This document shows positions 18,379-26,570 of a stretch of 64,000 nt of DNA, one piece after another (within the stretch, counting starts at the first letter, position 1; each line of letters begins with the position of its first letter). The translations under genes and the position numbers were made by a program. Origin of the DNA: Dialister hominis (GTDB taxonomy: Bacteria; Bacillota; Negativicutes; Veillonellales; Dialisteraceae); the NCBI RefSeq assembly GCF_007164725.1, contig NZ_AP019697.1, positions 471,001 to 535,000 on the forward strand. The letters are read 5' to 3'. Below the pieces are notes generated by a model. That model searched no databases, had not been told where the DNA came from, and was given only the letters and a program-made list of their open reading frames with translations.

Positions 18379-19179
18379 TTATTCGGCAGTGATTTTGTCG
18401 ATGTCCGGTCTTCTGTCGCGGAATACATTGATCTGTGAACGGACTTCCTGAATGACGTCCGTATCGATGCGGCCGAAAGCGATTTCCTCTTCATCTTCGA
18501 GGCGGCAGATTTCTTCGCCCCATGGATCGAGGAGGAGGGAATTTCCTGCATATTCCAGTCCGCCCGAGCGGCCGGCCTGATTGACAGCGGCGAGGTAGAA
18601 CTGGTTTTCAATGGCTCTTGCCTGATTGAGGCGTACCCAGTGGGTGTTCCTGATCTTTGGCCATGCGGCGGGGACGAAGAAGAGGTCGACGCCCATCAGA
18701 GCTTCCCTTCTGATCAGTTCCGGGAAGCGGATGTCGTAGCAGACAGCCATGGAGCAGGCGACACCGTCCAGATTGAAGTGGGCGAGGTGGTCTCCCATAC
18801 GGAAATAGCCAGGTTCACCGGAGAGGGAAAAGCCGTGGATCTTATCAAAAGTTTCTGCAATCTTCCCTTCGCGGTTGAAAACATAGGAGCGGTTCAGGAT
18901 ATCATTCCCGATCTTGGCAGCGACCGTTCCTCCGACGATATTGACATTGTTGTTTTTTGCGAACGTGGAGAGCATTTCCTGCGTTCTTTCTCCGTTCTTG
19001 TCAGCAAGTTCGTCCAAATGCTCCGCGGGAAAGAAGCCGACATTCCATGTCTCAGGGAGCACAAGGATGTCCGGTTCGTGCTTCATGGCCTTTTCCATGA
19101 GCTCCAGAGCGTGAGCGTAATTGACGTCGGGCTTTCCCAGCTCGACATGCATCTGCAGCAGTCCGATTCTAAGTTTCAT
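18379..19179 (-). CDS. Carbon-nitrogen hydrolase (nitrilase superfamily, omega-amidase-like)
   Basis: 266 residues, one nitrilase fold. The catalytic triad is visible: Glu in LVLPETWNVGF, Lys in FDKIHGFSL, Cys in CYDIRFPEL. The layout most resembles the YafV/omega-amidase branch, which hydrolyses alpha-keto acid omega-amides formed by glutamine transaminases, but substrate cannot be fixed from sequence. It is monocistronic on the minus strand with GGAGG before the start. Nothing nearby points to a pathway. Confidence 0.9.
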   Translation of the reverse strand: MKLRIGLLQMHVELGKPDVNYAHALELMEKAMKHEPDILVLPETWNVGFFPAEHLDELADKNGERTQEMLSTFAKNNNVNIVGGTVAAKIGNDILNRSYVFNREGKIAETFDKIHGFSLSGEPGYFRMGDHLAHFNLDGVACSMAVCYDIRFPELIRREALMGVDLFFVPAAWPKIRNTHWVRLNQARAIENQFYLAAVNQAGRSGGLEYAGNSLLLDPWGEEICRLEDEEEIAFGRIDTDVIQEVRSQINVFRDRRPDIDKITAE

Positions 19180-19249
19180 ATATCCTCCTTTTCAGATGAA
19201 ATGCAAGGGAAACTAAATCTTATCTATATTATAGCATTCCTGCATGATA

Positions 19250-19276
19250 AAAAGACCGCGGCAAGGGCTGCGGTCT
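19250..19276 (-). terminator. Terminator after the M18 aminopeptidase gene
   Basis: AAAGACCGC...GCGGTCTTT stem with a short loop (GCAAGGGCT region) and a T run on the minus strand. Confidence 0.82.
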
Positions 19277-19291
19277 TTAATTTTACGAACT

Positions 19292-20572
19292 TTATGCAAA
19301 GAATGCGGTGCATGCGTCAACCAGGTAAGCGGTATCCTTGACGCCGGCTGTCTCGTAGGAAGAGTGCATAGCCAGCTGTGCAAGGCCGATATCCACGGTC
19401 GGCATAGCCACTTTCGTGTTGGAAATGTTGCCAAGCGTCGATCCTCCGGGATTATCGCTCCTGTTCGTGAAGGTCTGCGTCGGGATATGATTCTCTTCGC
19501 AGAGATTTCTGAAGTAAGCGGCGGAGAATGCATTGGTAGCATAACTCTGGCGGGCGCTGAACTTGACGACGATACCTCCGTTGATGACGGGGCGGTTCAC
19601 AGGATCAGCGTATTCCGGATGATTCGGATGGACAGCATGCGCATTGTCGGCAGAAATCATGAAGCTTCTGGCAATGGCGGCCATCGTCTCATCATAGGAA
19701 AGGCCCAGCGAAGAAGCAAGGCGCATCAGGACATTGTAAAGGAATGTCGAACCGGCGCCCTGAGCTGTCTGGCTTCCCACTTCTTCATTATCAAAGAGGG
19801 CATAGACGGAAATGGCTTCTTCCTTCTTTCCGAGGGTGAACCCGCGGAAAGCGGCAAAAGCGCACTGCAGGTCGTCGAGCTTGGGAGAGGAAACGAATTC
19901 ACGTTCTTCGCCCCAGATCGTGCCGGGCACGCGGCTGTAAAGATAAAGGTCATGAGCGAGGATATCTTCTGCTTTTACTTTGGCTGATGCGGCAATGACA
20001 TCCATGAAAGGCGTCTTGCCGGAAGACAGACCATAGAGGGGAAGAAGATCCTTCTGCACATTCCAGGACTTGTTCTGGTTCACCTGGCAGTCCATGTGGA
20101 TCGCAACGGAAGGGATGACAAGCATCGTGCCGTCGACAGCGACGAGCTTCTGGGCCAGATGGCCGTTTTCCCTTGTAATCAGGCGGCCTGCTACGGAAAG
20201 CGGGCGGTCCATCCAAGTGCTCATGATCATGCCGCCATAGCCTTCCACATTCAGACGGACATAAGGGCCGTCCTTGATTTCAGGATTTTCCTTGATCTTG
20301 AACGTAGGGGAATCGCAGTGAGCTGCGGCGATGCGGAAGAACTCTCCGCCATTTTCAGGCACGGCAAAAGCAACGAGCGCACTGCCGTCCCTGGTGACCA
20401 CGTATTTCCCGCCCTTTTCAATCTGCCATGTATCTTCTTCGCGCAGCTCAGTAAAACCCGCGTAAGCAAGCGCAGCTTTCACACCGCGGACGGCATGGAA
20501 GACAGAAGGGGACTTGGCGATGAAATGGAGCAGGTCGCGGCTCATGTCATCAGGCGTATTTAAAGGTTCCAT
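19292..20572 (-). CDS. apeB: M18-family metalloaminopeptidase
   Basis: 426 residues, usual length for M18 aspartyl aminopeptidase-like enzymes. Metal ligands are recognisable: His in AAHCDSPTFKIK, Asp in AIHMDCQVNQNKSW, Glu pair in FDNEEVGSQTAQGAGS, Asp in SADNAHAVHPNHPEYAD and a His near the C-terminus (LAQLAMHSSYE). It removes N-terminal residues from peptides in the cytoplasm. It overlaps the upstream small exported-protein gene by one base (20572). The symbol follows the family's common bacterial name. Confidence 0.94.
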   Translation of the reverse strand: MEPLNTPDDMSRDLLHFIAKSPSVFHAVRGVKAALAYAGFTELREEDTWQIEKGGKYVVTRDGSALVAFAVPENGGEFFRIAAAHCDSPTFKIKENPEIKDGPYVRLNVEGYGGMIMSTWMDRPLSVAGRLITRENGHLAQKLVAVDGTMLVIPSVAIHMDCQVNQNKSWNVQKDLLPLYGLSSGKTPFMDVIAASAKVKAEDILAHDLYLYSRVPGTIWGEEREFVSSPKLDDLQCAFAAFRGFTLGKKEEAISVYALFDNEEVGSQTAQGAGSTFLYNVLMRLASSLGLSYDETMAAIARSFMISADNAHAVHPNHPEYADPVNRPVINGGIVVKFSARQSYATNAFSAAYFRNLCEENHIPTQTFTNRSDNPGGSTLGNISNTKVAMPTVDIGLAQLAMHSSYETAGVKDTAYLVDACTAFFA

Positions 20573-20955
20573 TATTTCTTATGGTTGACTTTTCTCTGAT
20601 AAACAGCTTCAGCCATTTCAGCGCGGGCTTTGACGACCGGATTGGTGGAGTTGACGGAAGTTGGTGTGAAGTTGCTGGTGTAGTGCAGCGTCTTCGTTTC
20701 CTTTTCCATCTCAACGACCTGAATGGTGCCTGCTGTACGGTCATAAGCGTATGTATAGGTGCAGGTGCCGTCCGGAATCGTCTGAATAGCTACGAAATTC
20801 AGGATTTCATGGCCGTTCGTTGTTTTCTTCAGGCTTGTTTCATCAAGATCGATCGTCGTCGTGTCGTTGTACTTCCAGTAACTTTCAGCGGAGACGGTCA
20901 GTGTTCCTGCGGCAATGGCAGCAGCGGCAGCCAGAGTCATCAGCATTTTTTTCAT
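20572..20955 (-). CDS. Small exported protein of unknown function
   Basis: 127 residues. Signal peptide MKKMLMTLAAAAAIAAG with cleavage near VSA-ESYW. The mature domain has a WKYNDTTTIDLDETSL start and a YTYAYDRTAGTIQVVE strand region, like the short periplasmic proteins that recur in Negativicutes; the function is unknown to me. Its stop overlaps the start of the M18 gene by one base, so the two are co-transcribed. Promoter elements were not resolved upstream. Confidence 0.8.
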   Translation of the reverse strand: MKKMLMTLAAAAAIAAGTLTVSAESYWKYNDTTTIDLDETSLKKTTNGHEILNFVAIQTIPDGTCTYTYAYDRTAGTIQVVEMEKETKTLHYTSNFTPTSVNSTNPVVKARAEMAEAVYQRKVNHKK

Positions 20956-21450
20956 TAAAAATCACTCTCTTTCAAAAACGGGGATACTGTCCCTTGAAGT
21001 GGATACTATTCGGTGTATAACCTTTTCCATTATATCATAAAAATGAGAAATGAAAGAAGAAACTATTGGTTAAGAGTCAATTTTCTTGAAATTCGAGGCA
21101 TAAGAAACTGAAGCTTATGCAGCTAAACGATTGGAGGATCATTTCAAGACCATGCTGCAGGCCGTGAAGCAGGAAGAAATCTTCATTCCCAGGAAATTCT
21201 CGTGTCCTAAGCCTGAGGAGGGTTTCCTTTTTCCATGGGTCCTTTTTGTTTTACTGCTGTTTCCGGTTCAGCCAGTCTTTGATCTGGAATGGAGGCGGGT
21301 TCTTCTTGTCAATGGCAGGAGGGGTTTTAAAGGGGATTTGCTGGTTTTCTCAAAATTATTCATTGGCTTTGAGTCACTTTTTCTTTTTTCAGAGGCCTTT
21401 TCCGTATATAATGAATATAGCGGGGCATGTGGCTCCGGAAAGGAATATAT
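20956..21450. other. Intergenic stretch without a convincing gene
   Basis: About 495 bases. The minus strand at 21258-21362 encodes a short run ending in PPPFQIKDWLNRKQQ and a stop, with no start codon and upstream stops, so at most a decayed gene end. A plus-strand frame from a TTG at 21131 to 21454 has low-complexity Phe/Leu content and overlaps truA; I do not accept it. The promoter for truA is presumably near 21400 (TATAAT-like GTATATAATGAATA). Confidence 0.5.
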
Positions 21451-22191
21451 ATGACAAACTATGCAATGATCGTGTCCTATGACGGGACGCGCTATGAAGG
21501 ATGGCAGAAACAGACCCGCACGAAGGAAACCATTCAGGGAAAGATCGAGGATGCGCTTCTTCAGGTGACAGGGGAGGTCTGCCAGGTGAATGGGGCCGGT
21601 AGAACGGATGCGGGCGTACATGCCAAGGGGCAGTGTGCCAATTTCCGCCTGCCATTCCAAGTACCGGCCGATAAGCTGATGGATGAATTGAACCGTGCTC
21701 TTCCTGATGATATCGGCATCATGTCTTTGAAGGAAGCAGCGGAGAATTTCCATGCGCGCTTTTCTTCCTCGGGGAAACGGTACCGCTACCGCATCCGCAT
21801 CGGAAGTCTCAAGAATGTATTCGAGAGACGGTACGTGTGGCAGCTTGGAAAGCCGCTCGATGTGGAAGCGATGAGAAAGGCGGCCCGCATTCTGGAAGGG
21901 ACACATGATTTCACTTCTTTTACCAGCAACCGCCATATGAAGAAGAGTGCGGTCAGGACGGTCGAGGAAATCCGCCTGACGGAAGAAGAAGGGGAGCTTC
22001 GCATCGACTATACGGGAGACGGCTTCCTTCAGAATATGATCCGCATCATGACAGGGACGCTCGTGGAAATCGGCGAGGGTAAGAGAAGCGCTGATGATCT
22101 TGCCACAGTCCTTGAAGGGAAAGTCCGTGCAGAGGCCGGCTTCACGGCCCCGGCCGCAGGACTCACACTCCTTCGCGTATTTTACGATTAA
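21451..22191 (+). CDS. truA: tRNA pseudouridine(38-40) synthase
   Basis: 246 residues from the ATG at 21451 (GGAAAGGA upstream). The catalytic Asp53 lies in the signature GAGRTDAGVHA; other family motifs are YDGTRYEGWQKQ at the N-terminus, FHARFSSSGKRYRYR and GDGFLQNMIRIMTGTL. It isomerises uridines 38-40 in the anticodon arm of many tRNAs. The TAA stop codon coincides with the TTAA target duplication of the adjoining IS1182 element, so the insertion did not shorten the protein. Confidence 0.96.
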   Translation: MTNYAMIVSYDGTRYEGWQKQTRTKETIQGKIEDALLQVTGEVCQVNGAGRTDAGVHAKGQCANFRLPFQVPADKLMDELNRALPDDIGIMSLKEAAENFHARFSSSGKRYRYRIRIGSLKNVFERRYVWQLGKPLDVEAMRKAARILEGTHDFTSFTSNRHMKKSAVRTVEEIRLTEEEGELRIDYTGDGFLQNMIRIMTGTLVEIGEGKRSADDLATVLEGKVRAEAGFTAPAAGLTLLRVFYD

Positions 22192-22225
22192 AAGGGGATG
22201 TGACAAAATTCATCCCAACAAAAAA

Positions 22226-22261
22226 GGCTCTGCCCCGGATCATTTGGTCCGGGGCAGAGCC
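22226..22261. terminator. Strong hairpin inside the left end of the IS1182 element
   Basis: Perfect 14-bp stem GGCTCTGCCCCGGA / TCCGGGGCAGAGCC (22226-22239 with 22248-22261). Six As precede it, so it is a good terminator for minus-strand transcripts and would also block read-through from truA into the transposase or hide its start region in such transcripts. Confidence 0.8.
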
Positions 22262-22283
22262 TTTCGTGTTATAATTTTTTACA

Positions 22284-23861
22284 ATGAAAAATAACAACAC
22301 TAGCAATCATTTTACCGCAGAACAAGGCATTTTGCCAATGTTTCCCTCTGAGATTCTCAATGTCGATGATCCTGTTTTAATGTATGACAGATTTATGGAG
22401 GAAATCGATCTTAAAAAGTACCTTCGTTACATACCGACGCGTGGCGCTGGCAGACCCAGGTATAATCCCGTCAACATGCTGAAAACGATCATCTATGGTT
22501 TCGCAGAAGAAGGATATTGCTCTTTTAGAAAACTTGAAGATAATTGCAGGGTTAATATCAGATATATGTACCTGATGAATTATGAAGCCCCATCCTATCG
22601 GACATTCTGTCATTTCGTGAAGGGCTTTCTTAAGTATTCTCTCAAGGATATCTTTTATTCAATTACGAAAGAACTCTGCGGCAAACTCAACGTGGATTTG
22701 CAGCATATATATATTGACGGTTCCAAGTTTGAAGCGAACGCAAATAAATACAGCTGGGTATGGAAGAAATCCGCTGAAAAATCCCGCTACAAGCATTTTG
22801 CCAAGATTACCAGCCTTTTTGAGTTACTCAATGATGATCTTAAGTATGACCATATGAGTGTAAACATCAATACAGAATACGCTCCGGACTATCTGCGTCT
22901 GGTATTGGATAAATTAAAAGAAATCTGGCAGATTGATGAGACGGCCTTTGTTCATGGAAGCGGGCATCGCAAGTCCGATCATCAACGCAAGTATGAGCAG
23001 CTTAAGGCATATACATCAAAACTTGAAGAATATGTTGAGAAGATACAGATATGCGGTACTTCCAGAAACAGTTATTCGAAGACCGATACGGATGCAACAT
23101 TCATGCGAATCAAGTCGGACTACATGGGAAATGATCAGCTTCTGCCTGCATACAATGTCCAAATAGGTGTTGCCGATGAATTTATTGCCGTAATTGATGT
23201 TAACCAGTATCGTTCAGATATGGATTGCTTCGTACCGCTGATGGAGGAATTCCACGAAGTCTATGGGGCTTATCCTAAGTATCCTGTGGCAGATGCAGGA
23301 TATGGATCTTTCAACAATTACATCTATTGCGAGCAGCACGGTATGGAAAAGTATATGAAATTCCCCATGTACAAGAAAGAAACGAAAGACAAGAAATACC
23401 ATACCAATCCGTTTCGGCCAATAAACTTTAGAGTTGATGAGAATGGAACCATCCGTTGTCCAAATGACAGGGCTTTCAAATTTATCTATAGACATCTGGT
23501 CAGAGGGAACTTATACGGCAGGCAGGAGGAAGTATTTGAATGCGAAGACTGCCAAGGATGCCCGCTGGCAGAGCAATGTAAAAAGACCCCGAAGAACAAA
23601 AGAATCTCATTGAGCAGAGAACGGAATAACATGTACCAGGAGGTTCAGGATAATCTGGAAAGCATCCATGGAGCCCTGCTAAGAATGAACCGGTCAATCC
23701 AGGCTGAAGGAACTTTTGGAATCATGAAACATGACAGATGGTACAAAAGAATCGTCAGAAAAGGGATAGATTCTGTAAAAGCCGAGTTATACCTGGTAGC
23801 ACTTGGCTATAATTTAAGGAAATACATCACAAAAATAATGCGTATAAGGATTGCCGCCTAA
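22284..23861 (+). CDS. IS1182-family transposase
   Basis: 525 residues, uninterrupted. The N-terminal IS1182 domain contains RYIPTRGAGRPRYNPVNMLK and SCSFRKLEDN-like helices; catalytic residues lie in IYIDGSKFEANANK (Asp), PVADAGYGSFNNY (Asp) and QAEGTFGIMKHDRWYKR (Glu); a zinc-type cysteine cluster FECEDCQGCPLAEQCKK precedes the last. No Shine-Dalgarno sequence is visible. A TATAAT at 22270-22275 ends only nine bases before the ATG, so the transcript may be leaderless. Confidence 0.95.
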   Translation: MKNNNTSNHFTAEQGILPMFPSEILNVDDPVLMYDRFMEEIDLKKYLRYIPTRGAGRPRYNPVNMLKTIIYGFAEEGYCSFRKLEDNCRVNIRYMYLMNYEAPSYRTFCHFVKGFLKYSLKDIFYSITKELCGKLNVDLQHIYIDGSKFEANANKYSWVWKKSAEKSRYKHFAKITSLFELLNDDLKYDHMSVNINTEYAPDYLRLVLDKLKEIWQIDETAFVHGSGHRKSDHQRKYEQLKAYTSKLEEYVEKIQICGTSRNSYSKTDTDATFMRIKSDYMGNDQLLPAYNVQIGVADEFIAVIDVNQYRSDMDCFVPLMEEFHEVYGAYPKYPVADAGYGSFNNYIYCEQHGMEKYMKFPMYKKETKDKKYHTNPFRPINFRVDENGTIRCPNDRAFKFIYRHLVRGNLYGRQEEVFECEDCQGCPLAEQCKKTPKNKRISLSRERNNMYQEVQDNLESIHGALLRMNRSIQAEGTFGIMKHDRWYKRIVRKGIDSVKAELYLVALGYNLRKYITKIMRIRIAA

Positions 23862-23964
23862 GACAATATAATTAAAAGTCTTATGGGGGTAAGGGGGCTT
23901 ACGCGCATTTTTACGTAAAAGGCTTACAGCAGAGCTAAAAATGATGAAATAAAGACGCAAAAAA

Positions 23965-24008
23965 GAGGCTGCAACAAAATGATTAACCATTTTGTCACAG
24001 CCCCTTTT
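23965..24008. terminator. Bidirectional terminator formed by the right end of the IS1182 element
   Basis: GAGGCTGCAACAAAATG pairs with CATTTTGTCACAGCCCC (two mismatches) around a 6-base loop; TTTT follows on the plus strand and TTTTTT on the minus strand. It ends the transposase transcript and probably that of the converging usp gene too. Confidence 0.75.
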
Positions 24009-24021
24009 AAAAACTTCTAAT

Positions 24022-24450
24022 TTATCTGATAACCATGACGGGGCATTTTACGTGGCCTAAAACATACTGGCTGACGCTTCCCATGATGAAGGAGGAAATG
24101 GCGCCTCTGCCGCGGCTTCCCATGATGATCATGTCGATGTTGTTGTCTTCGGCAAGGGAAGTGATGACACGGCCCGGATCGCCGATCTTGACGAGTGCAG
24201 TCAGTCTGGTGCCTACCGGAATCTGCGCTTTCAGATTGCTTAAGACTTCTTCTGCTTTCTTTCTCATGGAAATGAAGCCGTTTTCATCGAGTGTGACCTG
24301 CAGGACAGGATAGGCAGCGTCGTTCATGTCAGCTACGTAGAGAAGGAAGAGTTCCGCATTGTGCTTGATTGCCATATCAAGACCGACTTTGAAAGCTTTT
24401 TCGGCAGTTTCAGAGCCATCAACGGGGACAAGGATTTTCTTGAATTCCAT
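24022..24450 (-). CDS. Universal stress protein, UspA family
   Basis: 142 residues, one Usp domain. KKILVPVDGSETAEKAF at the N-terminus and the ATP-binding signature GSRGRGAISSFIMGSVSQ (G-2x-G-9x-G-S) near the C-terminus mark the ATP-binding branch. The mid-section DENGFISMRKKAEEVL is typical. Role: cytoplasmic nucleotide-binding stress protein; no specific partner visible. Its 3' end lies 15 bases from the IS1182 element, which now supplies the downstream terminator. Confidence 0.94.
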   Translation of the reverse strand: MEFKKILVPVDGSETAEKAFKVGLDMAIKHNAELFLLYVADMNDAAYPVLQVTLDENGFISMRKKAEEVLSNLKAQIPVGTRLTALVKIGDPGRVITSLAEDNNIDMIIMGSRGRGAISSFIMGSVSQYVLGHVKCPVMVIR

Positions 24451-24583
24451 TCAAAACACCTCCGGGTTAAAAAAGTAAATATGCCGCTCTCTTATATCAT
24501 TATACCATGAGACTTATTCTGAAACAGGGATTGAGGTTAAAGATTTGAATATTCTTTCTGATTTTCCGAAAAAAGGAGAACAT

Positions 24584-25663
24584 ATGAAATTAAAATCAGG
24601 AAAGAAACTGCTGGGAGCTCTTCTTCTGGCATCGCTTGTCGGATTTGCATCACTCCCGGCGGTTTCTGCAGAAGATGCAGCTCCCGCTGACGGGAATGGG
24701 CCGGCTGTCGAAACGAGGGAACCTTCCTATCCGGCAGTCAACGGACATTACAAGAATGAAGCATTCGGCATGGAGTTCGATCTTCCGGCCGCTTATACGG
24801 AAGATGCAGGAAACAAGCCGTACATGTACCAGGCACATCTTACGGATTACAATATGGGTCTGATGGTCCTGATGCAGGGAAGAAAGGCAGGAATTTCCGA
24901 CAGCCGCCTGAAGGAAGAGGTGAAGCAGGTCGAGGAAATACCGGACCAGATGGCTAAGGGCTCCAAGGACGTGAAGATCATGGACAAGAAGATGGTGAAG
25001 GCCGGCGGCTATGACACGCTCCAGTTTGCCGTCCGCGGCGAGCATGACGGGAAACCGTTCATCAGTGTTAATGATTTCATCCTCACAAATTCTGCGACGT
25101 ACATGATGAGTTTCACCATGAAGGATACGGATTACAAGAATAATCAGAATGAAATCGATGAAATCCTGAAGAGTGTCAGCTTCTTCACTGTATGGAGGAC
25201 AGAGCCGGTCCGCACGACGAAGTATGCATACGACCTTCCTGTCGATGTGAAGGTGGGAGCTTCCGGAGGCATCAATCCGGACCATATCCTTCTTGGAACG
25301 AATGGAAGACTTTTGACGGGTGTTATGGTTGTGAAATCTTCGAAGAGAAGCGCACTTTCTTTCTGGCCGGAAAGTCTTTCAGGCCTCACGGAACAGCAGA
25401 AGAAGGGAGTCCTTGATGGCCTTAAGGGATATCTTTCCCTCGATCCTGCCATGAAGGAAGCCAAACATCTCACGATGGATTTCGTACAGATGAAAGCAGG
25501 GGATGCAGTCAGGGTCGATTATGATATCGATGATGACCATACGTCTGCCTGGTATTTTGCAAAGGACAAGAATTCCATCTGCTTCGACTATACGTATGGA
25601 AAGGAAGATGCCGATTATGCAGCAGGAATCGTTGAAAAGTCGACAGCATCCATTACGCTGTAA
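24584..25663 (+). CDS. Exported protein of unknown function
   Basis: 359 residues from the ATG at 24584, which has AAAGGAG six bases upstream; an in-frame ATG at 24545 would mask the signal peptide. Signal peptide MKLKSGKKLLGALLLASL with cleavage near VSA-EDAA, then an Ala/Pro/Gly-rich linker. Two similar halves may be present: GHYKNEAFGMEFDLPAAY...SFTMKD and a second half from TKYAYDLPVDVKVG, each with a repeated strand pattern, hinting at an internal duplication. The second half ends DADYAAGIVEKSTASITL. No enzyme motif. Probably periplasmic. Confidence 0.8.
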   Translation: MKLKSGKKLLGALLLASLVGFASLPAVSAEDAAPADGNGPAVETREPSYPAVNGHYKNEAFGMEFDLPAAYTEDAGNKPYMYQAHLTDYNMGLMVLMQGRKAGISDSRLKEEVKQVEEIPDQMAKGSKDVKIMDKKMVKAGGYDTLQFAVRGEHDGKPFISVNDFILTNSATYMMSFTMKDTDYKNNQNEIDEILKSVSFFTVWRTEPVRTTKYAYDLPVDVKVGASGGINPDHILLGTNGRLLTGVMVVKSSKRSALSFWPESLSGLTEQQKKGVLDGLKGYLSLDPAMKEAKHLTMDFVQMKAGDAVRVDYDIDDDHTSAWYFAKDKNSICFDYTYGKEDADYAAGIVEKSTASITL

Positions 25664-25729
25664 CAGGTGATTTCCTTTTTATAAAAGCTCCTTTATAATA
25701 GAGGAAATGAGTATGACGGAGGTGCGGTT

Positions 25730-26521
25730 TTGTTATTTAATCTTTTTGGAAGCAATAAAAAACAGGAATTTATTGATGGATATGCCCAGAAACTGGCTGA
25801 TGCGGCTGTCGAAGGTGAAATCGATGCAGATCTCCTGGAAGAACTGATCGATTATGCCCGCGAGCATGACCTCAGCAACAAGCAGCTCGCCAGTGCACAG
25901 GCGCTTGCTTGTGACAAAGCCTTCGAGGAGCTTTTCCAGAACGGGTACCTGGATGATGACGAGTATGACCTCTACAAGGATCTCATCGATACCTGCTACA
26001 TGCTGAAGGAAGACCAGAAGTACAAGTACACGACGATTTCCAAACGCTGCAATGCAATCTACAAGATCCAGGAAAAGGGCCTTCTTCCGAAGGTGGATCC
26101 TGAATTTGCCAATGTGGATTACAGGGAGGGCGAGGACCTTCACTTCGCAGGCCCGGCCAAGCTGATGAAGGAAGAAAGCGGCGCAGAAAAGCTCTCTGGC
26201 GGCGTCATTGCCAAGGGCACTTTCTATAAGACGGGCGGCCCGATGGTTGGGGAATCCCCGAAGGGCTGGAAGGAAAACGGACCGGGCGTGCTCTGGATCA
26301 CGACCGAGCGTATCGGATACCGCGGAAAGAAAGGAAAGTTCACTCTGGAGATCGAAGATCTCGATCATGCCGAACTTGCCAAGGGACTTCTTCTTTACTA
26401 TGAAAAGGGAGAAGAACATCCGGAAGCCGTCAAGCTTGACGATCCGGAAATGGCAGGACTCATCCTTTCCCGTATCATCAACGGTCCGCCGGAAGAAAAC
26501 ACAGAAGAATCTGAAGAATAA
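25730..26521 (+). CDS. Cytoplasmic protein of unknown function
   Basis: 263 residues, TTG start with ACGGAGGT seven bases upstream; no in-frame ATG fits. The N-terminal half is helical and acidic (GEIDADLLEELIDYAREHD, GYLDDDEYDLYKDLID). The C-terminal part GVLWITTERIGYRGKKGKF with IEDLDHAEL looks like the strand-rich core of a GRAM/bacterial PH-like domain, which is a weak inference. Ends in an acidic tail. No signal peptide. It stands alone between the exported protein gene and a terminator. Confidence 0.75.
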   Translation: MLFNLFGSNKKQEFIDGYAQKLADAAVEGEIDADLLEELIDYAREHDLSNKQLASAQALACDKAFEELFQNGYLDDDEYDLYKDLIDTCYMLKEDQKYKYTTISKRCNAIYKIQEKGLLPKVDPEFANVDYREGEDLHFAGPAKLMKEESGAEKLSGGVIAKGTFYKTGGPMVGESPKGWKENGPGVLWITTERIGYRGKKGKFTLEIEDLDHAELAKGLLLYYEKGEEHPEAVKLDDPEMAGLILSRIINGPPEENTEESEE

Positions 26522-26533
26522 AACGAGAAATGG

Positions 26534-26569
26534 AAAAGCTCTGCAGGCAATGGCCCGGCAGAGCTTTTT
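26534..26569. terminator. Bidirectional terminator
   Basis: AAAAGCTCTGC / GCAGAGCTTTTT stem with a 13-base loop, between the unknown gene and the convergent regulator pseudogene. Confidence 0.9.
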
Positions 26570-26570
26570 C

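Larger units (their letters stand above)
22192..24006 (+). mobile_element. IS1182-family insertion sequence, complete, about 1815 bp
   Basis: The left end AAGGGGATGTGACAAAAT and the right end, read inward, AAGGGGCTGTGACAAAAT differ at one base in 18. TTAA flanks both sides (22188-22191 and 24007-24010), a likely 4-bp target duplication; the left one includes the truA stop codon. One intact transposase gene lies inside. The element is more AT-rich than its neighbours. It sits between convergent truA and the usp gene, ending 15 bases before the usp stop codon. Confidence 0.85.

Noticed and set aside
21131..21454. 107-codon frame from a TTG before truA
   Set aside because: Low-complexity Phe/Leu content, it runs into the truA start, and no homology is recognised despite a fair GGAGG.
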